DNA of 64,000 nt from Phorcus lineatus (taxonomy: Eukaryota > Mollusca > Gastropoda > Trochida > Trochidae): positions 51,371,864 through 51,435,863 of the forward strand of contig OV121084.1 in the NCBI GenBank assembly GCA_921293015.1. The letters run 5' to 3'. Made by a program: the position numbers and the translations under genes. Below the pieces are notes generated by a model that made no database searches, was not told the DNA's origin, and was given only the letters and a program-made list of their open reading frames with translations. Positions 1 to 12,700 of the stretch are shown in pieces. Positions within the stretch are counted from its first letter, which is position 1. Every line of letters begins with the position of its first letter.

Positions 1-148
1 ACAAATGATTATAAGCTGATCTCTCCTGTGCATTATGGAAAGGGAATTGAACTAACGGCCAAAAGACTAATTAAACAAAACTTTCTCACTTGTTTTTGTG
101 TCTTCAAAATCATTTTAAGTCAATAAGTGTTGAAGTTGACCTCTACTA

Positions 149-687
149 GTGGTGTAACGATTCATCGATAGTATCGATGTTTGCATCGTCTACGACGCGA
201 TACGAGTGCATCGATACAAAACACATTTAGACAATATATCAGGATATTTATATCGTGAGGGTCCACGATACATCGATGTATCACCATAAGAGACAATATA
301 TCCTGATACTGTTAACATAATATGTCACAAACAAATTACTCTCTATTTCAGAGATCAGAGTGATCACACAAAGAGAACATTTATGATATTTGTGATATTT
401 TATCTGCAATTTCTCAACCTCTCTAATTTTGCAATTTCACTTCATGTAATGTTTATGACAGTTTGGTATCAATGAAAAAAAACTACTTTTCTATGTATTT
501 CTATTCTATATATTCTTCTTTCATGAACTATAGAGCATCGGGATACGTATTGTATCGCAACTACTGTATCGTGATGATAATCGTCTCGCAGGTTCCTTTG
601 CAATACTTCAATGATATATCGTCTCGCCTATTAAAACTGGAATCGGGATATATCGTCTCGCCACTGAGGCCACAATACACAGGTCTA
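149..687. mobile_element. Candidate non-autonomous DNA element rich in ATCGATA-type motifs
   Basis: The stretch is bounded by a perfect 10 bp direct repeat (acctctacta at 139-148 and 688-697), as a target-site duplication would give. It opens with gtggtgtaacgattcatcg, a start resembling hAT-type elements. The interior is full of TATCGAT/ATATCGTCTCG motifs and internal repeats (aatatatc-aggata / aatatatcctgata). I do not see clean terminal inverted repeats, so the superfamily is uncertain. It encodes nothing recognisable. The open reading frame at 463-738 is repeat-derived and is not treated as a gene. Confidence 0.45.
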
Positions 688-697
688 ACCTCTACTA

Positions 698-3600
698 ATC
701 ATTTATTGCTGTTAAATTTAAACTTTTTTGTCTACTAAATTTGAATTTACAAGGGTAACTTTGTCATTTAGAATGATAAACTGGGAAATGGAGTTTGTTG
801 AGTTTCGTATCCGCTGACATTGTTTAACCTAAAACAACACTAAAATATTAATCAAATCCATATCAATCAAATATCATTTAATAATCTTTATCACCATTAG
901 CGGTGTTGAAAAACATTTTCCCAGGTGTATATTTCATTCTTCTCTAGAAGAAAGTGATTCAGAAATAAAAGCAAATATAATACTTTCAATTTCTTCACGA
1001 ATGAATAGTGGATATTTCTGAAGTGATATCTGAGGGAACTCTTGCCAAGCAGTTATCATATATTTTCATAAAATAATCTTCTCTTTTAAGGTTCAACATG
1101 CAACAAATTTTATTGTTAAGATGTCCAGGAAACAAAACAATAAGAAAACCATTGTTTTTGGAAACAATTATATTGAAGTATAAAAAGTAGTACTTAACTT
1201 TTCTCCACCAAAGAAATTAGATTTGGAGAGAGTTAATGTCAGCAAAAAGTTCTCATGGGAGAATAGATCTAAATGATAAATATTTTTAATGTGTAGATTT
1301 TATTTATTCCAAGATGAATTGTCTCAAAAAATCTGTTGATAAAAACCAGATTAAAGCCTTTGATATAGTTCCCAGAGAAAAACAAAAAACTCTCACTTTG
1401 TTCCAAAATTCTTAAGTAAGTGAATTTAAAATGGATAGGTTACCAATAATCAAAGAATTTTTTAAAGTTTTTTTAAAAAGCTTTTTGGAATCTTGAAAAA
1501 ATTGTAACAAGTCAAATCATGCATTCAATGAAATTATGCACACTTTAACATACATATGGAATTTAATCTTCATTTAATCCTACGAATATCATCTGCTAAT
1601 CCATCAGATATCACTTACATTTTTTAAAGGATTGTTATATGATACTCTCAACGTGTAGGATGCCTGCAATGGAAAACTTCTTTTTGGGACTTTTCTATTA
1701 AATGATAGGTGTCACAAATCAAGAGTTTTAAAATATTGGATAAGGTTATGAAATATGACATTTAATCGTTTGCCTAAATTGTGCTATAACATGATGTTAC
1801 TATATGAAACAGCTGGTAAAAAGAGTTGGGTTTGTTAAATATGAATACTCTTTTTAACTGGATTTAATCATGTACGGTTTACACAAAAGGTAGATTCTTC
1901 TTCATTATTCAAAATACATTTACGCATTAAATTTTCAACATCTACAAAATGCAATTATTACACTATCTTGAAAATTCACATTTATACTTAACGATACCTA
2001 TTATTTATGAATGTCAAGAAATAAAGAATATCTTTAGCTCGATTCATTGTTTATCTCATGACCTGTTAATCAAAAGAGGAATAATCACAAATATCAAAGG
2101 AGAAGACAGAAATGCTGTAGATGATACTATACATAGAAAGTATACAAAATAATTCTATTTTATCCATTTATCAATTGATAAATTTTCTTCCCAACTGAAC
2201 TTTTTAAACAAAAATGTATTACAAAATGTTGTAGTTTTCATCCACCTACATTTATATTTCTAGTAAGTGTTTTGATGTGAAGCAAGCACTCTGAATAAAA
2301 TAGGATGTGTTTCAGGGAAAAAAACCCTAAAAATATGTCTCACTCGTAATACAAACTCGATGCATCGGAGACTTTCCCGTCTGAGAACAGGTTGTATAGT
2401 CATCTGTTTTATATAGTTCATTCCACTTCTAAGAGAACTGAAAACCAGGCTAAAATTGTAGTCTAAGGGAGGCAATACACAACAATGTAATGAAAACCTC
2501 TTGACGATGGATTAGCTCCCTTTATCTAAACGAAATTCTTCAGCATACATTACGTAAAATAGCAATTTATCAGTTGTTTGTTTGCTTTAATATTTAATGC
2601 AAAGGGTAGGTCTAGTCAGCAGATTTTAATTAGTCACTGATGATTTTCCAAGTCATGTATTTTGGATATTGTTTGATTTCCTCCTAGTGTTGGGATGTTT
2701 ATATTCTTTATTTTTTTAAATCTCCCTCCAAATTCTGGAAAGAAAGATTTGCAACTATTACCATGTCAAATGGAGTAGCTGACATGTAAAACAAAAATCA
2801 GATAGCAGTTTGGTATGAAGTTGCTATTCTATAAAGATCACCTGCTCTTGAAATTGTTATTTCTTTGTAGGATGAGATTTTACTTAAGTTTTCATTTCTA
2901 AGAGTCCAAGCCTTATATCTCATGGGAAATATCTGATTTAGTGGAGCTTTTAATTTGATTTATTTCTTTGATTGGTTGCGTAGAAAATTTACCTGTGAAA
3001 AAATGAAATGAGAAAGAAATCCACAAAATGGCTTTGGTTAATCATTGCTAAAAAATACAACTTGATTAGTTTCAACTGAAGTTCTTTTTGTTTTGTTTCT
3101 TTTATAATTTGCACAACAAAAGCAAACCAGACAGGTTTCTTCACCTTTTTATATGTATGTGTACACTAAGAAAGAAAAATTACATGGCCAACTGTTATGA
3201 CATAATAATGGTCTGGTGAAGTTATTCTATTTTACATCTGTCATGTTAGTCGCATGAAAGAGTGGAAAGGTTAAGAGATACACTACAGGCGGCTGGATGA
3301 CAATTGTCCAGATATTGTATACTTATACATATTTCCACCAACATTTTCAAATACACAAAAAAAACATCTCGAGATCATGAGACTGTTTGACATATGTATC
3401 AAGTTTGATGAAGGTACTTATCCATATTCTTTCACTACAAAGGTACCTCTAGTCTATAAGTCCTATGTCAAGGAGACGTATTTGCTCAGTGCAGAGTTTA
3501 ATAAACTCTAATATTTTTTTATTTTTGACCAGGAAGAGCTTGAATTAAAACAGAGGGTAGCAATGGATTTTATAACTTGAGCAACCTCTGTGGGTTGAAA

Positions 3601-3737
3601 ATGCATCTGAAACAGCAACGATGGACAAAAACAGCAAGGTACAGCAGATTCCCACTTTCATTGAGATGTCCAACTTTGGTAAGGTATGATAAGATTTAGC
3701 AAGAAATCATGCAAAATTTCAATTAATTTAAACTTAC
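698..3737. other. No gene recognised (distal MRPS5 intron)
   Basis: About 3 kb of AT-rich sequence with only short chance frames. The next expected MRPS5 exon would continue the reading at phase 1 after a Lys codon into a conserved Gly-Tyr-Gly-Leu stretch. I looked for it on the minus strand and did not find it. The remaining C-terminal exons are therefore probably left of the window. Confidence 0.5.
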
Positions 3738-6700
3738 CTTTGGCAACTTTTTTAACCATAATGGCTGTCTGTTCTTCTTTGGCAAAGAAGTTGTGAAAAA
3801 CTGCAATGCAAATAGTTTGCAGTTTGTAAATCAAATATAGATGCAGAACCATTAGGCCACATTATGAGAAAACATGATTGAAAAGATTACACTTTTTCAT
3901 TTATGCTTTGATTCCTGATTTACAACACATTTCACTAAAATTATATCTTAAGACATTTTTTCTATGATAATTTCATTTTAACTGCTCAACTGAATTGTTC
4001 ACACCTCTCACTAACTCTTTAAAGGGGATCATCCTTAAAGTACTTGTAAGAACAAAAATCAAAATTTTGAAATGACAGGTTGTTGTTTTTAATAAAAACA
4101 TGGCATCTTTTATGAGCAGTGCAAAAAAATGGTTAAGCATCCATCCTTAATCAGTGAAAGCAACACCTCTACATATATTTTAATTTACTTGTCAAGCGAG
4201 TGTAAAATTTAAAAACATTTGAGATAATACATATATGTAAAATTGCCAGCCCAATTCTTGTCATTTGTCATGCAAGACAATAACATAACTTTCCTGCATT
4301 CTTATCATACCAGAAGTCAGACAAAAGAAGTCGAGGCATGTGACTGTACCGAAACTTAAGCCTTTAATCAGCTAACTCTGTAGGTTTATGCACTTTTTGT
4401 GTGTAGAAGGGATAACTGTGGAGCACGTAATAGCACAAGAGAGACGAGTTCTTGAAGGTGGAATTCTGTCTACATCAGCATTATCTAACAAACTTTTATC
4501 AAGAGAATTAGGGTAAAAATACCACACAACCTTAACTTTCAGCACCTGAATCCAGGGCACATTTGAAGGTCAAGGACATATGTTACAGTGTCTCTCAGTG
4601 TCGCAGAATATCAATACCAAATACCATTACCATTACTAATAATACCATCGCCCTTATCACCCAACCAGTCAAGCCTTGTTTCCACAAAATAATCTGGACT
4701 GTATTTCAGTGTTCATGTTGTAAGTCTTCAGAACATCGACATCTCACAAACAACGTCAACAATTTTACATGACTGAAGAATAAACCTTTATATACGCAAG
4801 AAGGTTGCATAATACTTACTAGTGTGATCTTGGAAGCGTTGTACATATTGAAGACGCTGTGCTGCCATGTTCTTAGCCTGTAGGGACAATCAAACATGGG
4901 GATATTGAATTAAAACTTATATTTGTATGTAAGATTGAATTTTGTTATATAATTTGGCAAACTACAATACAAGATTTTCAAAAACTATAAACGCATATTT
5001 ATATATAGGATGGAATATCTTTATATGATTTTGCAACCTACTCGATTTTTAGAATAAAATAATTATTCATTGATGCAATTGATATGAAGCATATTGATTA
5101 GAGGGTGACATTAACAATATATTTTAGTATGTTGTCTGCAATTCTATGTAAACAAAATCAAAATCCCTGTCGCTCAACTGGTTTTGCATGCTTTAATTCT
5201 AAAGAGGCAATGTCGAAGAAGGGGTCTCTTTGGACCCTATGAATGTCCAAGCATTTGAACCTACAATCACAATTAGGAATTGAACTTGTATAACAAATTT
5301 CACCTTTCTTTAACTTGACGCCGAAAAAGCAGAAAAGTTCTCAGGGGTAACTACTGTTGCTCCAATTTAATCTAGACATCATAATCAGCATTGGCCAAGG
5401 TGTCTGTACCAAATGTTTTGGACATTGTTTAAGAGGAGTATACCTTGCATAAAGATAAAGGACAGATACATGTGTGGGGTGGGTTCTGATGAAGTCAGTG
5501 TTTCCGTTGTCCAGTTAATACGGTCATAGTCCGATAAAAAATATGATTGTCCGGTATTTTAAAAACCTGTCGGACATGATGTCCAATTAAATAACAAGCT
5601 GTCAAACTCATTTCATAAACCTTTATTTGACAAAAAACACTCAGTAGTGATGTGATACCCCGATCATATTTGTCTGGAAATCCCACTCGCTTCTGTAGCT
5701 TGAAATAGAACGTAACGAAATGCGCATGACATAATCATTTGAATAACTGCAGCTGAATTTTTTTACCTCAGTTTCAATGTATACGTGAAATGTATATGGA
5801 AATTATCGACTTATACCATCATTTACGAGTGTAAACATGTTTTTTCAACAATGAAAAAGCAGACGAATCTTTCTTCCTAATTTGGTGGCAAAAACAGTCA
5901 ATTAAACGAACGAAAGAGAAAATCAGAAGATGACACAGGTAATATTATTACTAGCAAAAAATCAGCAAATGAAACATTTATTAGCTACATTTATCTGACC
6001 GGTAAAAAATGTAAATGTCCGGTATTTTTCAAAGCCGTCGGACATGATAACCGGCTGTCAAAAATGCCAGCGGAAACACTGTGAATTAACATGACAATGG
6101 AGCTGTTGAGGCCCGACAAGCTAATGATCATAGATCAAAGTTTCACTCTCACCTTCCTAATTGCTGCTTTTCCATTTGGAGCTTTAGCCAGAGCAAAACC
6201 TGAAAAGTCAAAGTTTGAACAATGGAAAATCTCATAAAACCTCTCTTACAAATTGGGACATATTTACCGCTTATTGCAGAATCCCTAACGAGTGAAAAGT
6301 TTCAATCAAATTACTATCAAATCAAATATGAATTGTTTGACATCTCTGACTGACTTTGGTCTTTTAAGAACTATGTGCGCTCTGTAGTGGGTAAGTGAAG
6401 TGTTTGAAATAGTTTTCTGTTCTTTCTGGAAAACAGCGCCTGTGTTTAAAAAATCAACAAGCCCACCTCAAAATTTGACAAGCCCTGGAAAGTGTAGACA
6501 CTTAAAATATCTGACCATTTATCAGCAATTGGCTGGCAAGCTATTTCAACTTCGGTTTTTAATTACAGGAACACAGAGAAATCTGACAATATTGACAATG
6601 AGTTTGAGACAATGTTGCAACTACTCACGATTGTAGCACAAATATGAAGCAAAGGTTATGTGGGAAGAAAAAAACTTGAGTAAATCTTTTGAGATGATAT

Positions 6701-9700
6701 GGCTTTCACATTCTCCAGTACCGATAGAAATTTTTAAATTTTAACAAAAAGTGTGCTTTCAAGGATAAGTCTAGTTTAAACCTGAGAAAAACCTGGAGAG
6801 AAATTTTCTGCTCTTAAAGACATTTTTCATTTGATTGAAATCCATACCTGCTAAACCATTCTTGTTACCGACGACAACAAAAGCACTAAAACGGATCTTT
6901 TTCCCTAGATTGCCAGTCATGTTGGTCACCATTTTAAACTGAAATAGAAATAAAATTCTTCATCTGAAAATTACTCAATAATGTGTTTCATGATACTTAT
7001 TTAAGAAATGTTTGTTTAACAATGATTCTCTAAGATATTAGCCTTTTTTTAATATCTAGGTATGATTATAAATGTTGTTTATTATCAAAAGGATATCACT
7101 GATCAAACAAAAGTCAAGGTTTATATTTTGGATATAGGTTTCCTAAAACAACTTTGAAAATCTACAAAACCAGATTTCTGAAAAAAACCAGGGCAAAGGT
7201 TTAGGTTTTGTAACTACTCCAGAAAACAATAGACCCCCATATATCTGGTAAATAAAAGAGAATAATGTGGTGGCACGTGGTCCTGTGCGTAGCTCAGTTG
7301 ACCGCTATCAGTGAAGTTCAGCAACATCTGGCGTGGCTCGCCGGATGGGTGGGTTACCCGATTGTTGCTGTATTAACTGAGAGTTCAAGGGTTATTCCCT
7401 GCCCCACACTGAGACACGAGCTGAAAAACTTGTGGTGTCTCCTTAAGCAAGGGACTTTATTCAAAATGTGCTTCTGTTCACCCAGCAGTACTAATTGGGT
7501 ACCTGGTGTAGATGGTGTTGGAGATGACCTTTAAGCGCTTAATCGGCTGCTTGGGTTAGACCAGGGTAATAATGCAGGGAGCGCATTGAGCATGCAATCT
7601 GTGTGGATATCTGCGCTATATAAATACCCTAATTATTAATTATTATTATTATTATATTTTGGATATAGGTTTCCTAAAACAACTTTGAAAATCTACAAAA
7701 CCAGATTTCTGAAAAAAACCAGGGCAAAGGTTTAGGTTTTGTAACTACTCCAGAAAACAATAGACCCCCATATATCTGGTAAATAAAAGAGAATAACAAT
7801 TCTATTGACGACAATTACTCGTAACACTAAAGTCAATTTCTTATTCTAGGTCAGGATTCTTTTGTATCAAAATCCCCATAATAGTTGACTGAATATTAAG
7901 TTCAACTAAACAAAAAATCTTATTACAAAAATCATCTGTCTGATTACAACTTTCCCAAATTAAATCAGAGAACAAGACATAAAGCACCTACCTCTAGTAA
8001 CCTCGAATCAAAACCATCAAAGGTATCTAAAATGAAAAAGAAAACAAAGTGTCATATTTTCAGGCAATAACAAGTTCAAAAAATCATTAATTAAAGATCT
8101 CAATTTAAACAAAGGCAATAGTATCAGCCTAGATTATGTATATCCATGAGAAATCAATAATTAGGACATTAATTAAATTGAACTAAGGAGATTAGTTCAG
8201 AAGATTTCTAAAATAAATCTTTATCTCAGCTTGCACAGCAATTTTGGCCACTCATTGGCCAAAGCCATCACATGCCTTAGGTATATTTAATGTTAAACTG
8301 GGTCATGCACAATTCTAGTATCGAAAGACGACGAACTGCCAAGAGTGACCTCCCTTGTCCCACTGTTAAGTAAACAAAGCCTATGCTATATTGGTTTGTT
8401 GAATGCTACCTTTACGTGCTCAGAGTATTTTCACTATTAAAGTCATTTCTGGACCTGAACATGTAAGCTCTTATATAAAATAAATGCTTGTGCAAAAAGC
8501 TTTGCCATCGGTTCACTCGCTAGGTTGTCCATCAGAAAGCTGGAGATTTATATGGAGAACCAGAAAACTAATCTATACACAGTTAAGGTATGTAACCTCT
8601 TCATTAATATATCAAACTTTGAAACCAATCAGTGCATTACGCTGTTATGCCTGCATGTTCTGTGTGCCGACACTTTCGACTCATTTGCTTCTTTCACAAC
8701 GCTAAGTTGCCATGTTTCATATCGAGATATATCATGTGTCCAAGTGCAATATCTCCATTCTTGTTTGATATTTAACCCAACACATGGTACATCTCAAAAT
8801 AAAACGTGCAAACAAATGGTAATTTATATCATATTTATGCAAGAGACCAACAAATGTGTAAAAGATGATGCAAGCAAAGCCAAAATTCTTTGTGAAAATA
8901 TTTTGCTTTGTCAACCGTTTGGCAAAAACAAAAATTATATTGCTACTCACAGTCTCCAACCGGGTCAGGAGGTCCAAAACTTGTCCCGGTCATCTTGTTT
9001 CCTGTCCAGCCACGCTGTAGAGGAGGTAACTTGAATGCTCTGAACTTGGTACCTCCATCGCGACTCTCTGCGATTCTCTCCTTTCTTTGAGGGTCCGGGG
9101 GTAGCTGCTTCATCTTCACCAGTTCCTTCCCCTTGATGACAGGAGCATTCAGACCTGGCCACACCATATTGGACTCGCCTGTAATAAACAGGAATCATAT
9201 GGGATGTCAGAGGACATATCTTTCTTGACAAGGGAAAGGCTTGACAGGTAAATCAGCATTTGAGAATGAATAAACATTGTGTATGACATACCTTCTCCAA
9301 TACGCTGTCCCTTGTTGAGGTTGACCCTTCGTCTCCCCCCTCTCAGCTTTGCTCGACCTCTCTTCCGCCCGGCATTACTCACGCCAAAGACTCCGTCCCA
9401 TAGATTGTCTGCACTCACTGCCAAATGCAAACACAAAACTTGACACCATTTGAAAAAAATATGCATATATCTAAATGGCTCCTTTTTTTGGTAGCCATTT
9501 ACATTCCTATATATCTCTACATGAGCATAAATTGAGTATACACAAATACAAACCCAACATGAATAATATAAACCTTTAAATCTGAATTGTCGATGAATAC
9601 ACCTGGAAATAAGTTATACAACATCAGTTTAAATCTTGATATTTGTGGTATTGATGTTTATCAAAACTTGTCAAAATGGAACCACCTGTCTCACAGACAA

Positions 9701-12700
9701 CTTCTGCATCATGCTGAAAAAATCAAAATGGAAATATTTTTGGCAGTCGCTTGTGTTTTGTGACGCTACACCAAAGACTAATTTTCTTTATTATTACAGC
9801 ATCTCATTAATGAAGTCAGCAGTATTGAAATCAAGCGGTACAAAAGAATATTGGCGTATGGTAATAGTTATTTAACATAATTTGACAGACTTACAGGAAT
9901 TATTATCTGGGTGATTGATAAAGAGGTGGTTGGTTTTCTATGGAAAGAGATTAGAGATTAGAGATAGAGGATAGTTATTGAGTAGGCAAGTGTTGCAATA
10001 TCTTACCAGCTGTATATCATTACCATTCATTGGATAAAAAAACTAACCCCTAAAAAAGGTAACCCTTAAGCATGATGTTCATTTCCTGATTACTTAGAAA
10101 ACAGATATATACTCCCTTGTCCATTGATGAACAATAGTTCAAAAATTTATTCTTTAACCAATCTTTAATAACATATAATCATTTGAAATAAATTCAAACT
10201 ACAGAACATGACTGTTCAACAAATCAAGTTTGGTGGTGTTCCCCATAAGTTAAATTGAAAGATGCCATTTAATGCCAACAGTCAAAAATAGAATTTCAAA
10301 GCAGCTGAAAAACCCAAAATACATGTCTACATATGATGATTGTTTTACATAGAAATATAGGTATGGCTAAACCTTAAAGTGTTTTCAAGTGATTAAATGT
10401 ATATAAATCTTTAAGATTTTTTTAGAAAAGGCCAAAAATAAAAATACAAAGATTTTGAATCAGAAAGCCCAAAAAGGCAAATCTGCACCTAAATCAAGAA
10501 ACCTCAAAATGCAACTCTACACATTGTTTTACATTAGGTTTAGCAAGGCATCATGATTTATGAAGCTCTCCTATGGAAACTATAATCTACAGCCGACAAT
10601 AAATATCCCCACTTATTGTTTGAAACATATTCAACCAACAAAATTTGTTGTTTTAAGCAGTTTTCGAAATAGCTGCCTGCCCGCCAGCCAATTGCTGCCT
10701 AATATCACTTAGGGCTTGTAGGAGGTCAGCAAGCCTGCCTGGCTTGTATGATTTTATGTGTAATAATTATAAGTGTCCCCACAGGAGCAGGGCTTGTCGA
10801 TTTAAAGAAGGGCTGGTTGATATTTCAAACCACAAGCCCTGCTTGCCAGTAACAAGTAAAAGCTATTTCAAACACTGTTGTTAAGGGGGATTTCAAACAC
10901 TGTTGATGAGGGGGATTTCAAACACTGTTATTGAGGGGGAATATGAACTTGTGTACTCACATCTGTTAAAGAATCCTGCAGATCTGTATACAAGACAGAG
11001 TGGGTTTCCTCCAGCATGTTGCACCAGCAGCAGATTCCTTTCTCTTTGCACCGGTCCTTCACAGAATTTCAAACCTGCAAATAATAGTTCATCTTCAATT
11101 TTATAAACATTGATAGGTATGAGATCACACAAAGCTCTCTCAACAAGGGTGAATATTGAAAAGGAATTGACTCATCATCAGCATTTCAGAACAATAAAAG
11201 AGATGAGCCTTTGAAGGGCACTGCCTTAAGAAGAGACTGTGTTTACAAGTTAAACTGTTAACAACAAGTAACTTACAATTAGTCAAGGTGCATTTCTGCA
11301 GAACATTTTTATCTTAAATAACCAAATGAAAAAAAAACCATTATTTGTTAAATGAAATAAAATAAATAGAATAATATATTGTCACTTGTCAATTAGGAAG
11401 ATAAAGGTCTCAATTGAACAATAACAAGAAGAGTTTTAATAAAGAAGAGATTGGTATTGCAAAATAAATGTATTGATACATTTCTACTGTATCGATACAA
11501 ACACTCAAACATGTATTGTGTATCGATACATTTGTGTACTATGACATCTTTACTTAATACAATTGGCATTTTTTCTAAATATATCACCAGGGACAATTGA
11601 ACATTAAGAAATTGCACTTTACAACTAAGTCTAATAGTATTTGGTTGTCAAGACTTCACTTGGTGACTTCACTCAATTTGGATGTTAATTTGAAATTGAT
11701 AATGATTCAGTATCTGTGACTTTGAGGTTATTTCTTGAATATGAACATGCCAAAAGAATTCCCAGCAGGGAATAATCAATAAATGATTAATTGAAGTTTT
11801 TAAAAAGCTACTTCTGATTTAAAAATTTAAATTATCGTTATCGTGTGACCTTGACCTTTGACATTTAATTTTAGGTACCTTTATGTTTAAAATTTCACAA
11901 AACCATTCCCAATCCAGACCTGTTGTGACCTTGACATTAGACCTCAAAATCATTTTCTAATCTTGGTCCTTCTCAATAGTTGATTTATACCAAATATGAA
12001 ACAAAAACACCAAAACTGTTAAAGATATTGTGTTTACAAGGATTTGTTTTTAAGGATTTCATAACTCATGACTTTGACCTCAGATATGAGCATGTCAAAA
12101 GCATTTCTTGGGAGCATAATCAATAAATGATTATTTTGAGTTATTGTATTGAAAATTTGTTAAAGGTTTCATATTTCTATTACCCATGTCACTTGACCTT
12201 AACCTTTGACCATGACATTGAAGGTCAAACATTCAATGATCACTTTCCATTTATTATAACAATCATGTAATGATTATTAGTGTCCTTAGTACAAATGGAG
12301 CATTTTTGCAAAACCGTGCATAAGGCATAAGGCAAAACCCTAACATCAATTTTAGCGAAAAACCTAACTAATATTGGTATTTCTTCAAAGTTGACATATA
12401 TCGAATATGAACCTAACAGCACAAGATTTGTGATTTTTTAAATGAATTTCATAATTTGTGACTTTGACCTTCTACTTTCAATGTGAGCATATCTGATTAT
12501 AAAAACCTGTCGCATCAAGTATTAACGAAGAATTTGTGTATTCGATTTATGAAAACCTTGGTGGGAAAAAGTTGAATCTAAAGCAAACAAGCGGCAACAG
12601 CGCTGTTGGAAACTGGGGCTGCTAATGGTGCTTTGGGTGATAATCAAAGTTTAGCAATGTGACATAATGAAAAAAAAATGAACAATCATTATGTTATCAG

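Noticed and set aside
2260..2475. Minus-strand 71-codon frame as a possible MRPS5 C-terminal exon
   Set aside because: Does not resemble the conserved S5 C-terminal segment and has no matching phase.
4372..4560. Minus-strand 62-codon frame between MRPS5 exons
   Set aside because: Exon phases at 4820-4877 and 3738-3800 join directly and match the family. This segment is not needed and has no S5 similarity.
8525..9034. 169-codon plus-strand frame
   Set aside because: Its last part is antisense to a clear MRPS5 exon (8951-9178), and the rest is intron.
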